DNA of 40,250 nucleotides, taken from NCBI GenBank assembly GCA_964489645.1, contig CAZAZT010000016.1, positions 1 through 40,250 on the forward strand. Direction: 5' to 3'. The DNA is from JBEEPE01 sp964489645 (GTDB taxonomy: Bacteria > Verrucomicrobiota > Verrucomicrobiia > Chthoniobacterales > Chthoniobacteraceae). The position numbers and the translations under genes were made by a program. Below, piece after piece: positions 30,726-39,022 of this stretch (position 1 is the first letter of the stretch; every line of letters begins with the position of its first letter). The notes beneath the pieces are model-generated. The model saw nothing but the letters and a program-made list of their open reading frames with translations. It did not search any database and was not told the DNA's origin.

Positions 30726-32075
30726 TCACACCAGCTCGCGCAGCGGCATCGAACCCGGTTCCACAAGATACTGCGGACGCCCCGCAAAATCATTCACGGT
30801 GGACTTCAACGGATCGATGCCAAGGTGATGGTACAACGTTGAGAAAACCTCACCGAACTTCACCGGCCGATCCACAGGCTCACCGCCGAGGCGATCCGTC
30901 GATCCAATCACTTGCCCGTGACGCATGCTTCCACCCGCCATCAGAGCGCACGAAACCCGTGGCCAATGATCGCGGCCACCGTTCTTGTTGATGATCGGAG
31001 TACGCCCGAACTCGCCCCACACAACCACCGCAACATCCTTCTCCAAACCTCGATCCCGCAAATCATCCAGAAGCGCAGAGAGCCCTTGGTCCAACAACGG
31101 CAGATCCTGGCGTAAAGCTCCAAAGTTGTCCCCGTGATGATCCCACCGACTGAAAGCAACCGTCACCACCCGCGCACCCGCTTCAACCAGTCGCCTCGCT
31201 GCCAAGAAATGAGTCATCAACTTGGGCCCCCCATCATCCCGATTCTTTGCGTCCCCTTTGCCGTAACGCTCCAACAGCGCCGCTTTCTCTTTGCTCACGT
31301 CCAACGCCTCAACCAACTTGCTCGATGTCAGCACCCCGAAGGCTTGTTGATTGAACGCATCCAGCCCGCCCATCAGCCCCGACGAATCCACATCCCTGCG
31401 AAATCGATCGAACGATTCCAACAGCGCGCGGCGGTCGGACAACCGCTCCAATGTCAACCCGTTCAGCACCATGTCGTCTCCCGCCCCACCCTTGTTGGGC
31501 TGGAACGGCGCATGACGAACCCCAAGGAAACCGGGTTCGCCACAGCGTGCCCAAGGCATATGTCCCATCTTGGGCGCAAGCCCGACAAACGCAGGAACAG
31601 CCTCATCACGCTGCCCCTGTAGACTCGAAACCACCGAACCAAACGCCGGCCATCCGCCAGGCGGCTGATTCGCGAACGGACGCCCCGTCAAACACTGAAA
31701 CGCGTCATGCCGAGAATCGCAATCAGCCATGGACCGTATCACCGTGCAGCGATCCATCCGCTTCGCCATCAACGGAAGGTGCTCCGTGATTTGCAGCCCA
31801 TCCACATTCGTGCCAATCGGCTTGAACTCTCCACGCACCTCCGACGGCGCATCCATCTTCAAGTCGAACATGTCCTGATGACTCGGCCCACCCGGCAGGA
31901 AAATCATGATGACCGATTTGGCGCCGCTCACCGAAGCACCACCATCACCTCCCTGTGCTGCAAGCACTTGAGGCAGACTTGCTCCACCAAGCGCTAACCC
32001 TCCGATGCGCAGGAAATCTCGACGAAGGATGCCGTCACACAAACGGCCTGAATGACTGCTCGGAATGGTGATCAT
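30726..32075 (-). CDS. DUF1501 protein, Tat-exported (copy 2)
   Basis: A 449-residue paralogue of the next gene, sharing most landmarks: MITIPSSHSGRLCDG, twin-arginine LRRDFLRIGG, KSVIMIFLPGGPSHQDMFDLK, NQQAFGVLTSSKLVEALDV, VTVAFSRWDHHGDN, VVVWGEFGRTPIINKNGGRDHWPRVS and IGSTDRLGGEPVDRPVKFGEVFSTLYHHLGID. The Tat signal predicts export. The two copies have diverged considerably in the middle (DCRSHDAFQ-type region versus GDHDSH), so this is an old tandem duplication. It is the first gene of the five-gene cluster in transcription order, so the operon promoter should lie in 32076-32341. Confidence 0.92.
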   Translation of the reverse strand: MITIPSSHSGRLCDGILRRDFLRIGGLALGGASLPQVLAAQGGDGGASVSGAKSVIMIFLPGGPSHQDMFDLKMDAPSEVRGEFKPIGTNVDGLQITEHLPLMAKRMDRCTVIRSMADCDSRHDAFQCLTGRPFANQPPGGWPAFGSVVSSLQGQRDEAVPAFVGLAPKMGHMPWARCGEPGFLGVRHAPFQPNKGGAGDDMVLNGLTLERLSDRRALLESFDRFRRDVDSSGLMGGLDAFNQQAFGVLTSSKLVEALDVSKEKAALLERYGKGDAKNRDDGGPKLMTHFLAARRLVEAGARVVTVAFSRWDHHGDNFGALRQDLPLLDQGLSALLDDLRDRGLEKDVAVVVWGEFGRTPIINKNGGRDHWPRVSCALMAGGSMRHGQVIGSTDRLGGEPVDRPVKFGEVFSTLYHHLGIDPLKSTVNDFAGRPQYLVEPGSMPLRELV

Positions 32076-32341
32076 GGGGTGATAGAGTTCTAATAGCAGC
32101 GGATGGGCCACCCGCTCTCTCACCTGAGACAACCCATAGCCGCCCAGCTTTCTTTGCCGACAACGCTTCGCCAAAAAAACTTCCCTGCGTCAGCATAGAC
32201 CGCCGTCCCATCCACAGATCCAACACCCGCAACGGCGAGTCGATCGCCAACGCCGCCCACACCCCACAATCTCTCCTCGCCTCCGTCACCTAGACCCGTA
32301 GTCCACCAGACCGAATTGGTCCGAGCGCATCTGCACTGAAG
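32076..32341. promoter_or_regulatory. Upstream region of the DUF1501/cytochrome cluster
   Basis: A 266-bp stretch between tRNA-Pro and the first cluster gene, all read on the minus strand. It should contain the cluster promoter. I could not pick out convincing -35/-10 boxes or an operator. A GTG-initiated frame across 32035-32289 has no family features and overlaps the DUF1501 start, so I treat the region as non-coding. Confidence 0.3.
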
Positions 32342-32418
32342 TGGTCGGGCTGGCGGGATTCGAACCCGCGGCCTCTTCGTCCCGAACGAAGCGCTCTACC
32401 AAGCTGAGCCACAGCCCG
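32342..32418 (-). tRNA. tRNA-Pro (anticodon CGG)
   Basis: Minus-strand cloverleaf with a perfect 7-bp acceptor stem (CGGGCTG with CAGCCCG), discriminator A and an encoded CCA end (32342-32344). The anticodon stem CTTCG/CGAAG closes the 7-base loop TTCGGGA, giving anticodon CGG, which reads the proline codon CCG. The T arm contains the standard GGTTCGAATCC. The mature part without CCA spans 32345-32418 (74 nt). Confidence 0.97.
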
Positions 32419-32513
32419 TCACTTACACACACCGCTCAAACGCTTGAGCTTTGCGAGGGATTGAGGCTGACCCCGCCGGCCTCCGGAGTCAACCGCCAAT
32501 CCCCCTCTGCCCA

Positions 32514-32957
32514 CTAGCCAATCACCTCGAAAATCGCCTCAACCTCGACCGCTGCACCCGTCGGCAACTGGGCGAAACCGAGCGCACTCCTCGCATGGTA
32601 GCCGTCACCGCTCTTACCGAAAATCTCGTGCAGCAGATCAGAACACCCATTGATGACCAGATGCTGGTCCGTGTACTCCAAGGAAGAATTCACACAGCCC
32701 AAAACCTTCAGGACTCGAAGACCATTCAACGTCCCATGGGTATTCCACACCGAATTCAACACCTTCTCCGCACAGTTGCGCGCAGCCCGATATCCCTCCT
32801 CCGTGCTCAATCCTGCCCCCAACTTTCCCTTCAAATCACTCACGTGCCCCGACGTGAGCAACTGATGGCCCGAACGAACGCACAAGTTCAAGTAGCCGGG
32901 CTCGTTCTTCGTGAACTTCAATCCCAACTCTTCCGCAATGGTCTGAGGCTGCTTCAT
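32514..32957 (-). CDS. RidA/YjgF/YER057c-family protein
   Basis: A 147-residue protein of the RidA family, which in its best-known members hydrolyses reactive enamine/imine intermediates to keto acids and ammonia. The pattern includes LLTSGHVSDLKGKLG, STEEGYRAARNCAEKVLNSV, VLKVLGCVNSSLEYTDQHLVINGCSDLL and the C-terminal RSALGFAQLPTGAAVEVEAIFEV. The sequence near the end has RSALGFAQLP where classic RidA has the catalytic Arg in a TRxxVxVxxLP context, so Arg is present at the expected place. It is likely cytoplasmic and trimeric by family. It follows the D-xylonate dehydratase-like gene after 70 bp, and tRNA-Pro lies downstream. Confidence 0.9.
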   Translation of the reverse strand: MKQPQTIAEELGLKFTKNEPGYLNLCVRSGHQLLTSGHVSDLKGKLGAGLSTEEGYRAARNCAEKVLNSVWNTHGTLNGLRVLKVLGCVNSSLEYTDQHLVINGCSDLLHEIFGKSGDGYHARSALGFAQLPTGAAVEVEAIFEVIG

Positions 32958-33027
32958 ATCGTTTTCTTTGATTGCACATCCATGCCTTGCTCAACCCTCG
33001 CGAGCAAGCTCATCAATCAATCACACC

Positions 33028-34995
33028 TCACCCCTCACTCTTCCCCACCCCAAGCCGTTCCCCGATCCGATCCACATCGTAAACACATCCCCCCCAAGTG
33101 CCTCCGCTCGCGTTCTGCAACATCGCCCACAACCGGGTGTCCAGTGGCAATCGCTCATCCGGGGACATCCGCGAATCCGGTCCACGGCTCGCAAGAATCG
33201 CTGACCCAGCCTCGCTCCCCCCGCAATCGACGCCACCCTCCCCAATCAAGTCCAAGCGCCCCGCACCCGTCCGCCCATCAATCTCGATCCGGATCACATC
33301 GTGATCCCGCACTCGCCCAATTGGTCCACCAGCCAAGCCTTCGGGCCCCACGTGCCCGATGCACGCCCCCGTCGAAACACCCGAAAAGCGCGCGTCCGTG
33401 ATGAGAGCAACCTCCTTTCCAAAAGGAAGATGCTTGAGCGCCCCAGTCAATTGATAGGTCTCCTCCATGCCCGTGCCCATCGGGCCCACCCCGACCAAAA
33501 CGATCACATCCCCAGCACGGATCCGCCCGTCCTTGATCGCAGCCATCGCCTCCTTCTCTCGCACAAACACCTTCGCCGGCCCCGTCTTACGATACACGCC
33601 GTCCGAGTCCAGCACCGACGCATCAATCGCAGTCGCCTTCACCACCGCCCCCTCCGGCGCAAGGTTTCCCCGCGGAAACACCAATGTCCCCGTCAGCCCC
33701 AGCTCCGCAGACCGCTCCGCAGAAAAAATGACCTCCTCCGGCGCAACCCCATCCCGTTCCACAAGAATCTCCCGAAATCTCCGCCGCCGTTCCGAACCCT
33801 CCCAAGCCTCAAGATTCTCTCCCAACGTCCTCCCCGCAACCGTCATCGCATCCAACTCAAGCAAACCCAATCGCGCAAGATGTAGCATCACTTCAGGCAC
33901 TCCTCCCGCCAAGAACACACGTACCGTCGGGTGATGGACCGGACCATTCGGAAGAACGCTGACCAAGCGCGGAGTCCGTCGATTCACATCGATCCAATCC
34001 TGAACCGAGGGACGATCGAGTCGCGCAGCGTGAGCGATCGCAGGGATGTGCAGCAGCAAATTCGTGGAACCCCCGAATGCCGCATGGACCGTCATCGCAT
34101 TGCGTATCGAAGCCGCGGTGAGGATGTTGCGGGTGCAGATTTTCCCCTTCGCCAAATGGACCAGCGCTTCCGCCGACCGCTTGGCCAAGTCCAGCCAGAC
34201 CGACTGTCCCGACGGAGCCAAAGCAGAGTGCGGCAAACTCAATCCCAATGCCTCTCCCACAGCTTGAGCGGTTGCCGCAGTGCCCAAAAACTGGCATCCA
34301 CCTCCCGGAGAACCACAAGCACGACACCCAAGATCCGCCGCCTCAGACAAAGTCAACCGACCGTGAGCAAAGCGCGCCCCAATGGTTTGTACCGCTCCCG
34401 CATCCTCCCCCACCTCCGGCGGCAAAGTCACCCCTCCCGGCACGATCACGGTGGGAAGATCCGTCATTCCAGCTAGTGCCATCATCATGGCGGGCAATCC
34501 TTTGTCGCAAGTGGCAATCCCAAGAACCCCCTCGCGCCTCGGCAATGAACGCGCCAATCTCCGAAAAACGGTCGCCGCATCATTCCGGTAGGGAAGACTA
34601 TCGAACATTCCCGTCGTTCCCTGAGTCCGTCCGTCACACGGGTCAGAACACGAAGCAGCAAACGGGATGGTTCCTACCCGCTTGAAAGCCCTCGCTGCCG
34701 CCTCAACCATCAATCCGATCTCCCAGTGGCCCGTATGGAACCCCAAGGCGATCGGAGTCCCATCCGGAGCTCGTAAGCCGCCTTGCGTGCTCAATATCAG
34801 GAACTGACTCCGCAAAAGCTCAGCCGGATCCCATCCCATCCCCGCATTTTGGGTCATCCCGAACAGGTCGCCACTCGGCGACTCCAAAAGCATGGATTCC
34901 GTCAAAGGGAGCCGCCCCGCCGGCCCCGCACCCTTGGTCCGGACATCAAAGATGGAAGGATCGTCGTTCCCGATGAAATCGAATGGCATCTCCAT
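33028..34995 (-). CDS. yjhG: D-xylonate dehydratase, YjhG/YagF type (IlvD/Edd superfamily)
   Basis: A ~655-residue Fe-S dehydratase that should convert D-xylonate to 2-keto-3-deoxy-xylonate. It matches E. coli YjhG/YagF closely throughout: PSGDLFGMTQNAGMGW, SDPCDGRTQGTTGMFDSLPY, GCRACGSPGGGCQFLGTA, NAMTVHAAFGGSTNLLLHI, RLVSVLPNGPVHHPTV, VGVGPMGTGMEETYQ, LITDARFSGVSTGACIGHVG and SGGTWGGCVYDV. The cysteines in DPCDG, TCDKG and GGGCQFLG are candidate cluster ligands. E. coli YjhG has 655 residues. The ATG at 34995 aligns best with the E. coli start; ATG 35007 and ATG 34989 are alternatives. It begins 16 bp after the beta-CASP gene stop and precedes the RidA gene. Confidence 0.94.
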   Translation of the reverse strand: MEMPFDFIGNDDPSIFDVRTKGAGPAGRLPLTESMLLESPSGDLFGMTQNAGMGWDPAELLRSQFLILSTQGGLRAPDGTPIALGFHTGHWEIGLMVEAAARAFKRVGTIPFAASCSDPCDGRTQGTTGMFDSLPYRNDAATVFRRLARSLPRREGVLGIATCDKGLPAMMMALAGMTDLPTVIVPGGVTLPPEVGEDAGAVQTIGARFAHGRLTLSEAADLGCRACGSPGGGCQFLGTAATAQAVGEALGLSLPHSALAPSGQSVWLDLAKRSAEALVHLAKGKICTRNILTAASIRNAMTVHAAFGGSTNLLLHIPAIAHAARLDRPSVQDWIDVNRRTPRLVSVLPNGPVHHPTVRVFLAGGVPEVMLHLARLGLLELDAMTVAGRTLGENLEAWEGSERRRRFREILVERDGVAPEEVIFSAERSAELGLTGTLVFPRGNLAPEGAVVKATAIDASVLDSDGVYRKTGPAKVFVREKEAMAAIKDGRIRAGDVIVLVGVGPMGTGMEETYQLTGALKHLPFGKEVALITDARFSGVSTGACIGHVGPEGLAGGPIGRVRDHDVIRIEIDGRTGAGRLDLIGEGGVDCGGSEAGSAILASRGPDSRMSPDERLPLDTRLWAMLQNASGGTWGGCVYDVDRIGERLGVGKSEG

Positions 34996-35011
34996 ACACT
35001 TCAGCATGATA

Positions 35012-36463
35012 TCACGCCATGGAAGGCAGCGTGTCGCCACTTTCCCTCGCCACCGTCCCCTCTGATCCAACCTCATCCGGCATGTAGAACGTGTCGCCCA
35101 CAAACACCTCCGTTTTCGGAAGATCGCGAACCGCATTCTCAGCAAACCAACGCAACGCACCACCATCACCATGCACCAGATACAGTTGTGAAGGCGCCGT
35201 ACGCCGGATGTGATCCAAGATCGTTTCGCGACTGCTATGTGCCGAGAACTGGAAATCCTCTACCCGACACTGAACCTGCACCGGTGGGGAATCTTTCCTG
35301 AGTTGGACCTCTCCGCCACGCCCGATGCGCTTCAAGGCGCCCCCCGGGGTCTCGGGATCCGCGTATCCAACAAAGAATACCCCGTTCTGCGGATGGGACA
35401 AAAATCTCTCCGCCACAACGTTCGACAAGGTGTTCTCAGACATCATCCCGCTGGACAACGCATAGATCCGCCGAGCCTTCACCCCGAGGTTGCTGAGCTC
35501 TGAGCCGCGGATCGTGAACGGGTCCACCTCTTCCATCAGCTCCAAACCGGGCGCCTGCCGAGGTGCAGCATCCGCGAGATCGTCATGGATTTCCGTGAGC
35601 TTCGTGCTCAGTCCACCGATGTAAACAGGACACCGTTGGAGATCTCCTGACTGAAATGCACGATGGAGCATCAGCAAAAGCTCCTGCGTTTTTCCAAGCG
35701 CAAAAACGGGAACCAGGACAGATCCCCCCGCCGCAAACACCTGTTTCACTGCCTCTAAGAAACGCGCCTCCTCAGAGCGTCGCGTGAATCCCTGCGGAGT
35801 CGGCACCAATCCTCGCGTGGTCTCGATCACCAACACATCGATGCCATTCGTCGGCAATCGCCCCGCCGACATCATCGTCTGATCCTCAAGGTTGATGTCC
35901 CCCGTGTACAAAATGCGTTGCCCCCCCGCAATGAACTCGACCGCAACCGAACCAAGGATGTGTCCCGCATCATGGAAACGGAATACGACGTCGCGCTCCC
36001 CATCCTCGTCCGACTCCAGAACACGCTCTCCATCCAAATCGTACCAGTGATGCAACGGCATCGCTCGCCACGCCTTACATCCCGCGGTTACATCACGATG
36101 CGTGAAAAGCGGATAATCCAAGATGCCCGCCTCTTCCTTCCGACGGAACATCACGTTCACCGAATTACGCAACATCGCATCTGCCAACTGGCGAGTCGCC
36201 TCCGTCATGAAAACGGGTACATCGGGAAACATGCGGGTAAGAACCGGCAACGACCCCAAGTGATCCTGGTGCGCATGCGTCAAAAAGATTGCGGAAATCT
36301 TGAGGCCATCCAACCGATCGAGCCTCGGCAATGCGGCCCGCCCCTCCCGCTTAGGGTGAGCCCCGCAATCCACCACCACGCGGACATCTCCCCACTCGAA
36401 CAGGTAACAGTTCGCGCCGATCTCGTTCACACCCGTCAGATTTGTCAGTCTAAAAGCATCCAT
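35012..36463 (-). CDS. Metallo-beta-lactamase/beta-CASP family hydrolase (putative RNA-processing exonuclease)
   Basis: A 483-residue member of the MBL-beta-CASP-RMMBL group, which includes CPSF73-like and bacterial RNA-processing nucleases. The two-metal site is intact: THAHQDHLGS (His63, His65, Asp67, His68), DAGHILGS, and YTGDI. The beta-CASP domain (PVFALGKTQELLLMLHRAF, ALSSGMMS) is inserted before the RMMBL end motif FSAHSSRETILDHIRR...LVHGD. No signal peptide, so it is cytoplasmic. The family supports an RNase or related phosphoesterase role; the substrate is not shown. The ATG at 36463 gives MDAFRLTNLTGVNEIGANCY, a normal start. It is divergent from the prepilin gene and probably co-transcribed with the dehydratase gene. 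Confidence 0.9.
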   Translation of the reverse strand: MDAFRLTNLTGVNEIGANCYLFEWGDVRVVVDCGAHPKREGRAALPRLDRLDGLKISAIFLTHAHQDHLGSLPVLTRMFPDVPVFMTEATRQLADAMLRNSVNVMFRRKEEAGILDYPLFTHRDVTAGCKAWRAMPLHHWYDLDGERVLESDEDGERDVVFRFHDAGHILGSVAVEFIAGGQRILYTGDINLEDQTMMSAGRLPTNGIDVLVIETTRGLVPTPQGFTRRSEEARFLEAVKQVFAAGGSVLVPVFALGKTQELLLMLHRAFQSGDLQRCPVYIGGLSTKLTEIHDDLADAAPRQAPGLELMEEVDPFTIRGSELSNLGVKARRIYALSSGMMSENTLSNVVAERFLSHPQNGVFFVGYADPETPGGALKRIGRGGEVQLRKDSPPVQVQCRVEDFQFSAHSSRETILDHIRRTAPSQLYLVHGDGGALRWFAENAVRDLPKTEVFVGDTFYMPDEVGSEGTVARESGDTLPSMA

Positions 36464-36568
36464 CCTTGAAACCCTCCACGCTCCACCGAAACGGTTCCTG
36501 TGGCAAATAGCGAATCCCTTGACGTTCCTTGCGAGCGTCCATTCTCAAGTGTAAACTCTCGATTCCCG

Positions 36569-37402
36569 ATGCGCCCCCCCACCCCCACCCACGGGCTTCT
36601 CAGGCCCGCAACCTCCATCCGTTCCTCCGGATTCTCGCTGACCGAACTTGTGTTCGTCATCTTCGCGATTGTCGCGCTTCTTTCAATCGCTGCTCCCAGC
36701 ATCACCAGCGTGATGAAAGGGAAAAAGATCGATCAGGCAATCAATCTGGTCTCATCAACACTCGAGCTTGCCCGGTCGGAAGCCCGTGCAAAAGGGGCCT
36801 TCGTCTGGGTCGCATTCGCCCAACTCAAGTCGAGCGAATCTGAAAGCGGCAACGACGAAGTCTGGATGTCCACTTGGCGTATCCATCCCGACGGCACCCG
36901 ACCGGTCGATGGGGCTGTATCGGTGAAAACCTTTCCCAGACTCCTCTCGAGCCCCAAATCCGTCGATGGCATCGTCCTTAGCGGGATGAGCGGATTTGCC
37001 AGTGGCAGCACGCAGCCTCTGGTGGACGCTCTGGCGAAGTACATCGGGGATGGAAACGCGACCGGGTTGCCAAACTTCCTCCAACAGTACAGCTCCTCGG
37101 CAAAGAACGATTTTTTTGAAGTCACCGCGGATGCGCCACAGGCCGCGCTAAGTTTTACGACAGATCTTCGCACTGGTTCCGGAACCAAGAAGATCACCTT
37201 CGCCTCTGCGCTGTGTTTTACGCCTCGCGGCGAGTGTTTGTTCGAAAGTTGGGATGCTGTGACGCGCCCAGACACCCCCTCCCAAATTGTGGTTGGAATC
37301 ACCCAGTCCGTTGGCAACGCAACCCCCCTCTACCGCCCCGATGCCTCCGCCATCATCGCCGTCTCCGGAAGCACCGGCCGGGTCAAGATTGTCCGCCTCT
37401 AA
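36569..37402 (+). CDS. Type IV prepilin-like protein, similar to Verrucomicrobium/Chthoniobacter cassette D pilins
   Basis: The only confident plus-strand gene. The ~277-residue product has a 21-residue basic leader followed by the prepilin peptidase site G|FSLTELVFVIFAIVALLSIA, with Glu at +5 of the mature chain, then a GspH/FimT-like globular domain (INLVSSTLELARSEARAKGA). The C-terminus (CFTPRGE, IVVGITQSVGN, SAIIAVSGSTGRVKIVR) resembles what I recall of the Verrucomicrobium/Chthoniobacter cassette protein D family. It would be processed by PilD and built into a pilus or pseudopilus. The cassette partners A-C are not in the window. A GTG at 36500 could extend the leader by 23 residues; the ATG at 36569 has no clear ribosome-binding site either. 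The next gene is convergent. Confidence 0.75.
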   Translation: MRPPTPTHGLLRPATSIRSSGFSLTELVFVIFAIVALLSIAAPSITSVMKGKKIDQAINLVSSTLELARSEARAKGAFVWVAFAQLKSSESESGNDEVWMSTWRIHPDGTRPVDGAVSVKTFPRLLSSPKSVDGIVLSGMSGFASGSTQPLVDALAKYIGDGNATGLPNFLQQYSSSAKNDFFEVTADAPQAALSFTTDLRTGSGTKKITFASALCFTPRGECLFESWDAVTRPDTPSQIVVGITQSVGNATPLYRPDASAIIAVSGSTGRVKIVRL

Positions 37403-37542
37403 TCGGCAATCAGATATCCCTGCACGAGAGCCCATTTCCCTCGGTTTATCGCTCTCGTTGGCGCTACTCTCTGGCGCCATTCGGATTCATTGGCGGTGCA
37501 GACCCATCCCATCGGTAACGAGCACTGAGGACGACTTCCCAC
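37403..37542. other. Convergent spacer between prepilin and caspase-like genes
   Basis: A 140-bp region between two genes that end toward each other. A 6-bp stem (TGGCGC...GCGCCA) exists but has no T-run. One plus-strand frame reads a hydrophobic stretch (REPISLGLSLSLALLSGAI) and stops inside the caspase-like gene, but it has no start of its own. I see no clear terminator. Confidence 0.25.
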
Positions 37543-38817
37543 CTATCTCGCAGAAATCACTTTTGCCTCCAGGGTTGTGATTTTTTGAGGCGGCGCTGCA
37601 GTCAATGTCGCTTTCATCTCCAGCCTCCCGAACCGCGGCCGGTCGCCCTGCATCAGGGAGTAATCGACTATAAATCGGCAACTTACAGCACTAGTCGACA
37701 CGAAGTTTGACACCTCAAACTGCGATTTACTGTAGCGTTTCCAATCTCCTCGGTGATCAGCGATCACTTTGGCTCGAGGAAGAGTGCCGTAGGAAAGGTA
37801 GTTCACCTTCTCCGCAAAAGAGTTCTGCACCACCGCCTCGTCACGTGCAACAACCGCACGGTAGTAATCACGGATCACCGTCTCCATGTCCGAAACGTCT
37901 CGACCAAATGCCGGAGGAGCGATGCGCGCCGGTTTTGGAACCATGCCGAGAGCTTCCACTGGATTGCCTACCACCTTCTGCTGAGGGACCTGCGCCCTCG
38001 CCGGAAGATCGCCACTAGCACCTACCGCCGTTGCACCGCCAAATAAGTAAACTTCATCGAGTAGCTGGTTGTACTCTCCGGGCGTCTGCGAGTGATTCGT
38101 GACAGTGACCACCTCCCGTCGAACCCGCATGAGTGTCTGGGACAAGCTCTGCCCGGGAGTTTCAAGATGCTTCACCAAGGTTGGAGTGAACAAGCCGTCT
38201 TGCGCCTTGTTGCCCGCCTCAGCCGAAAACACGATCACCGAGTTCTTGGGCTTCCTCGCAAAGGGAGCCAACCCCCGAGTGGCACTGCGTGTCGATGTCT
38301 TCGGGAGCGGATTATCACGACAGGCATCCAGAATCACAACACTCACTCGCGCATCAGATTGTTCCATGGCAGCCACAACCTCCTCAGCGTCCACTGCTCG
38401 CGTGGCGACACGACTCTCATCAGGTATGTTCGCATCTACAGGAAGGAGGTAGTTGCGCCCACCCACCTGAACGCCGTGTCCTCCGTAATGGAAAAAGGCA
38501 ATTCCCCGATTTGCCCGAAGTCGCCTCTCGAACTCAGACAAACTGTCTAGCATTTGCTCCTTGGAAGCATCCCTCAACGTTTGGACAGAGAATCCCATCC
38601 GTTTGAGCGAGTTGCTCAAGAGTTCCATGTCAGGAATCGGACTCTGCAACTGACTGCAGTTCTGGTATTTTCCATTCGCGATCAGCAACGCGATTTTCGG
38701 TTCTGCTCGAACAGTTTCATCCGCAGATTGGATGGCCGAAAACCAGAACACTGTCATGAGAGGCGCCCAGATCGCCCACCCTCTGCAACAGCCAGAGTGA
38801 CCAAAGATATTTTTCAT
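37543..38817 (-). CDS. Secreted caspase-like peptidase (C14 family) with a C-terminal NTF2-like domain
   Basis: A 424-residue bacterial caspase homologue. A signal peptide (residues ~12-30, before SADETVRAEP) is followed by the p20-like domain (residues ~40-260) with KIALLIANGKY, the catalytic His in FFHYGGHGVQVGGRNYLLP (His114) and Cys in VVILDACRDNP (Cys166), and VFSAEAGNKAQDGLFTPTLVKHL. After a Pro-rich linker, residues ~308-424 form an SnoaL/NTF2-like alpha+beta domain (METVIRDYYRAVVARDEAVV, WKRYSKSQFEVSNF). Caspase-like proteins of this secreted type have largely unknown roles in bacteria; some cut after Arg or Lys. It is convergent with the prepilin gene and downstream of an ABC exporter gene (205 bp gap) on the same strand. 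Confidence 0.9.
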   Translation of the reverse strand: MKNIFGHSGCCRGWAIWAPLMTVFWFSAIQSADETVRAEPKIALLIANGKYQNCSQLQSPIPDMELLSNSLKRMGFSVQTLRDASKEQMLDSLSEFERRLRANRGIAFFHYGGHGVQVGGRNYLLPVDANIPDESRVATRAVDAEEVVAAMEQSDARVSVVILDACRDNPLPKTSTRSATRGLAPFARKPKNSVIVFSAEAGNKAQDGLFTPTLVKHLETPGQSLSQTLMRVRREVVTVTNHSQTPGEYNQLLDEVYLFGGATAVGASGDLPARAQVPQQKVVGNPVEALGMVPKPARIAPPAFGRDVSDMETVIRDYYRAVVARDEAVVQNSFAEKVNYLSYGTLPRAKVIADHRGDWKRYSKSQFEVSNFVSTSAVSCRFIVDYSLMQGDRPRFGRLEMKATLTAAPPQKITTLEAKVISAR

Positions 38818-39022
38818 CAGCGTCTAGAGAAAGGTAGATTCGACCTCAAAGGATTCCTTGGCGCGATACGGAAGTGTTTCATGGAGATATCTCGGCCGCA
38901 TCCGGATTCCACGTTTGTTCACGAATCTGCTGGGATGAAAAAAGCGTCGCCCCCCCTTCCGTAAAACCATCAGCCACTTTTCCAGAAAAATATTTGCCGC
39001 GCCCAGAGTCGCTGAATGGCTG
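38818..39022. other. Spacer between ABC exporter and caspase-like genes
   Basis: A 205-bp stretch with no gene. It contains runs of A and C and the region upstream of the caspase-like start codon, but no convincing promoter or terminator was found. It is long enough to hold a separate promoter for the caspase-like gene. Confidence 0.25.

Noticed and set aside
32035..32289. 84-codon GTG-initiated minus-strand frame upstream of the DUF1501 gene
   Set aside because: No ribosome-binding site, no recognisable family, overlaps the DUF1501 start codon; more likely leader or promoter sequence.
32434..32449. 6-bp hairpin between the RidA gene and tRNA-Pro as a terminator
   Set aside because: Short stem with no T-run on the minus strand; too weak to call.
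37287..37580. 97-codon plus-strand frame with a hydrophobic stretch after the prepilin gene, considered as the next pilin of a cassette
   Set aside because: It begins inside the prepilin gene, has no G|FxxxE prepilin site and no start or ribosome-binding site of its own, and ends in the convergent caspase-like gene.
37543..38817. Caspase-like gene as an anti-phage (CHAT or Gasdermin-type) defence protease
   Set aside because: It has a signal peptide, is of the secreted C14 type with an NTF2-like tail, and has no defence-type partner (no gasdermin, TPR, NLR or nuclease gene) nearby.
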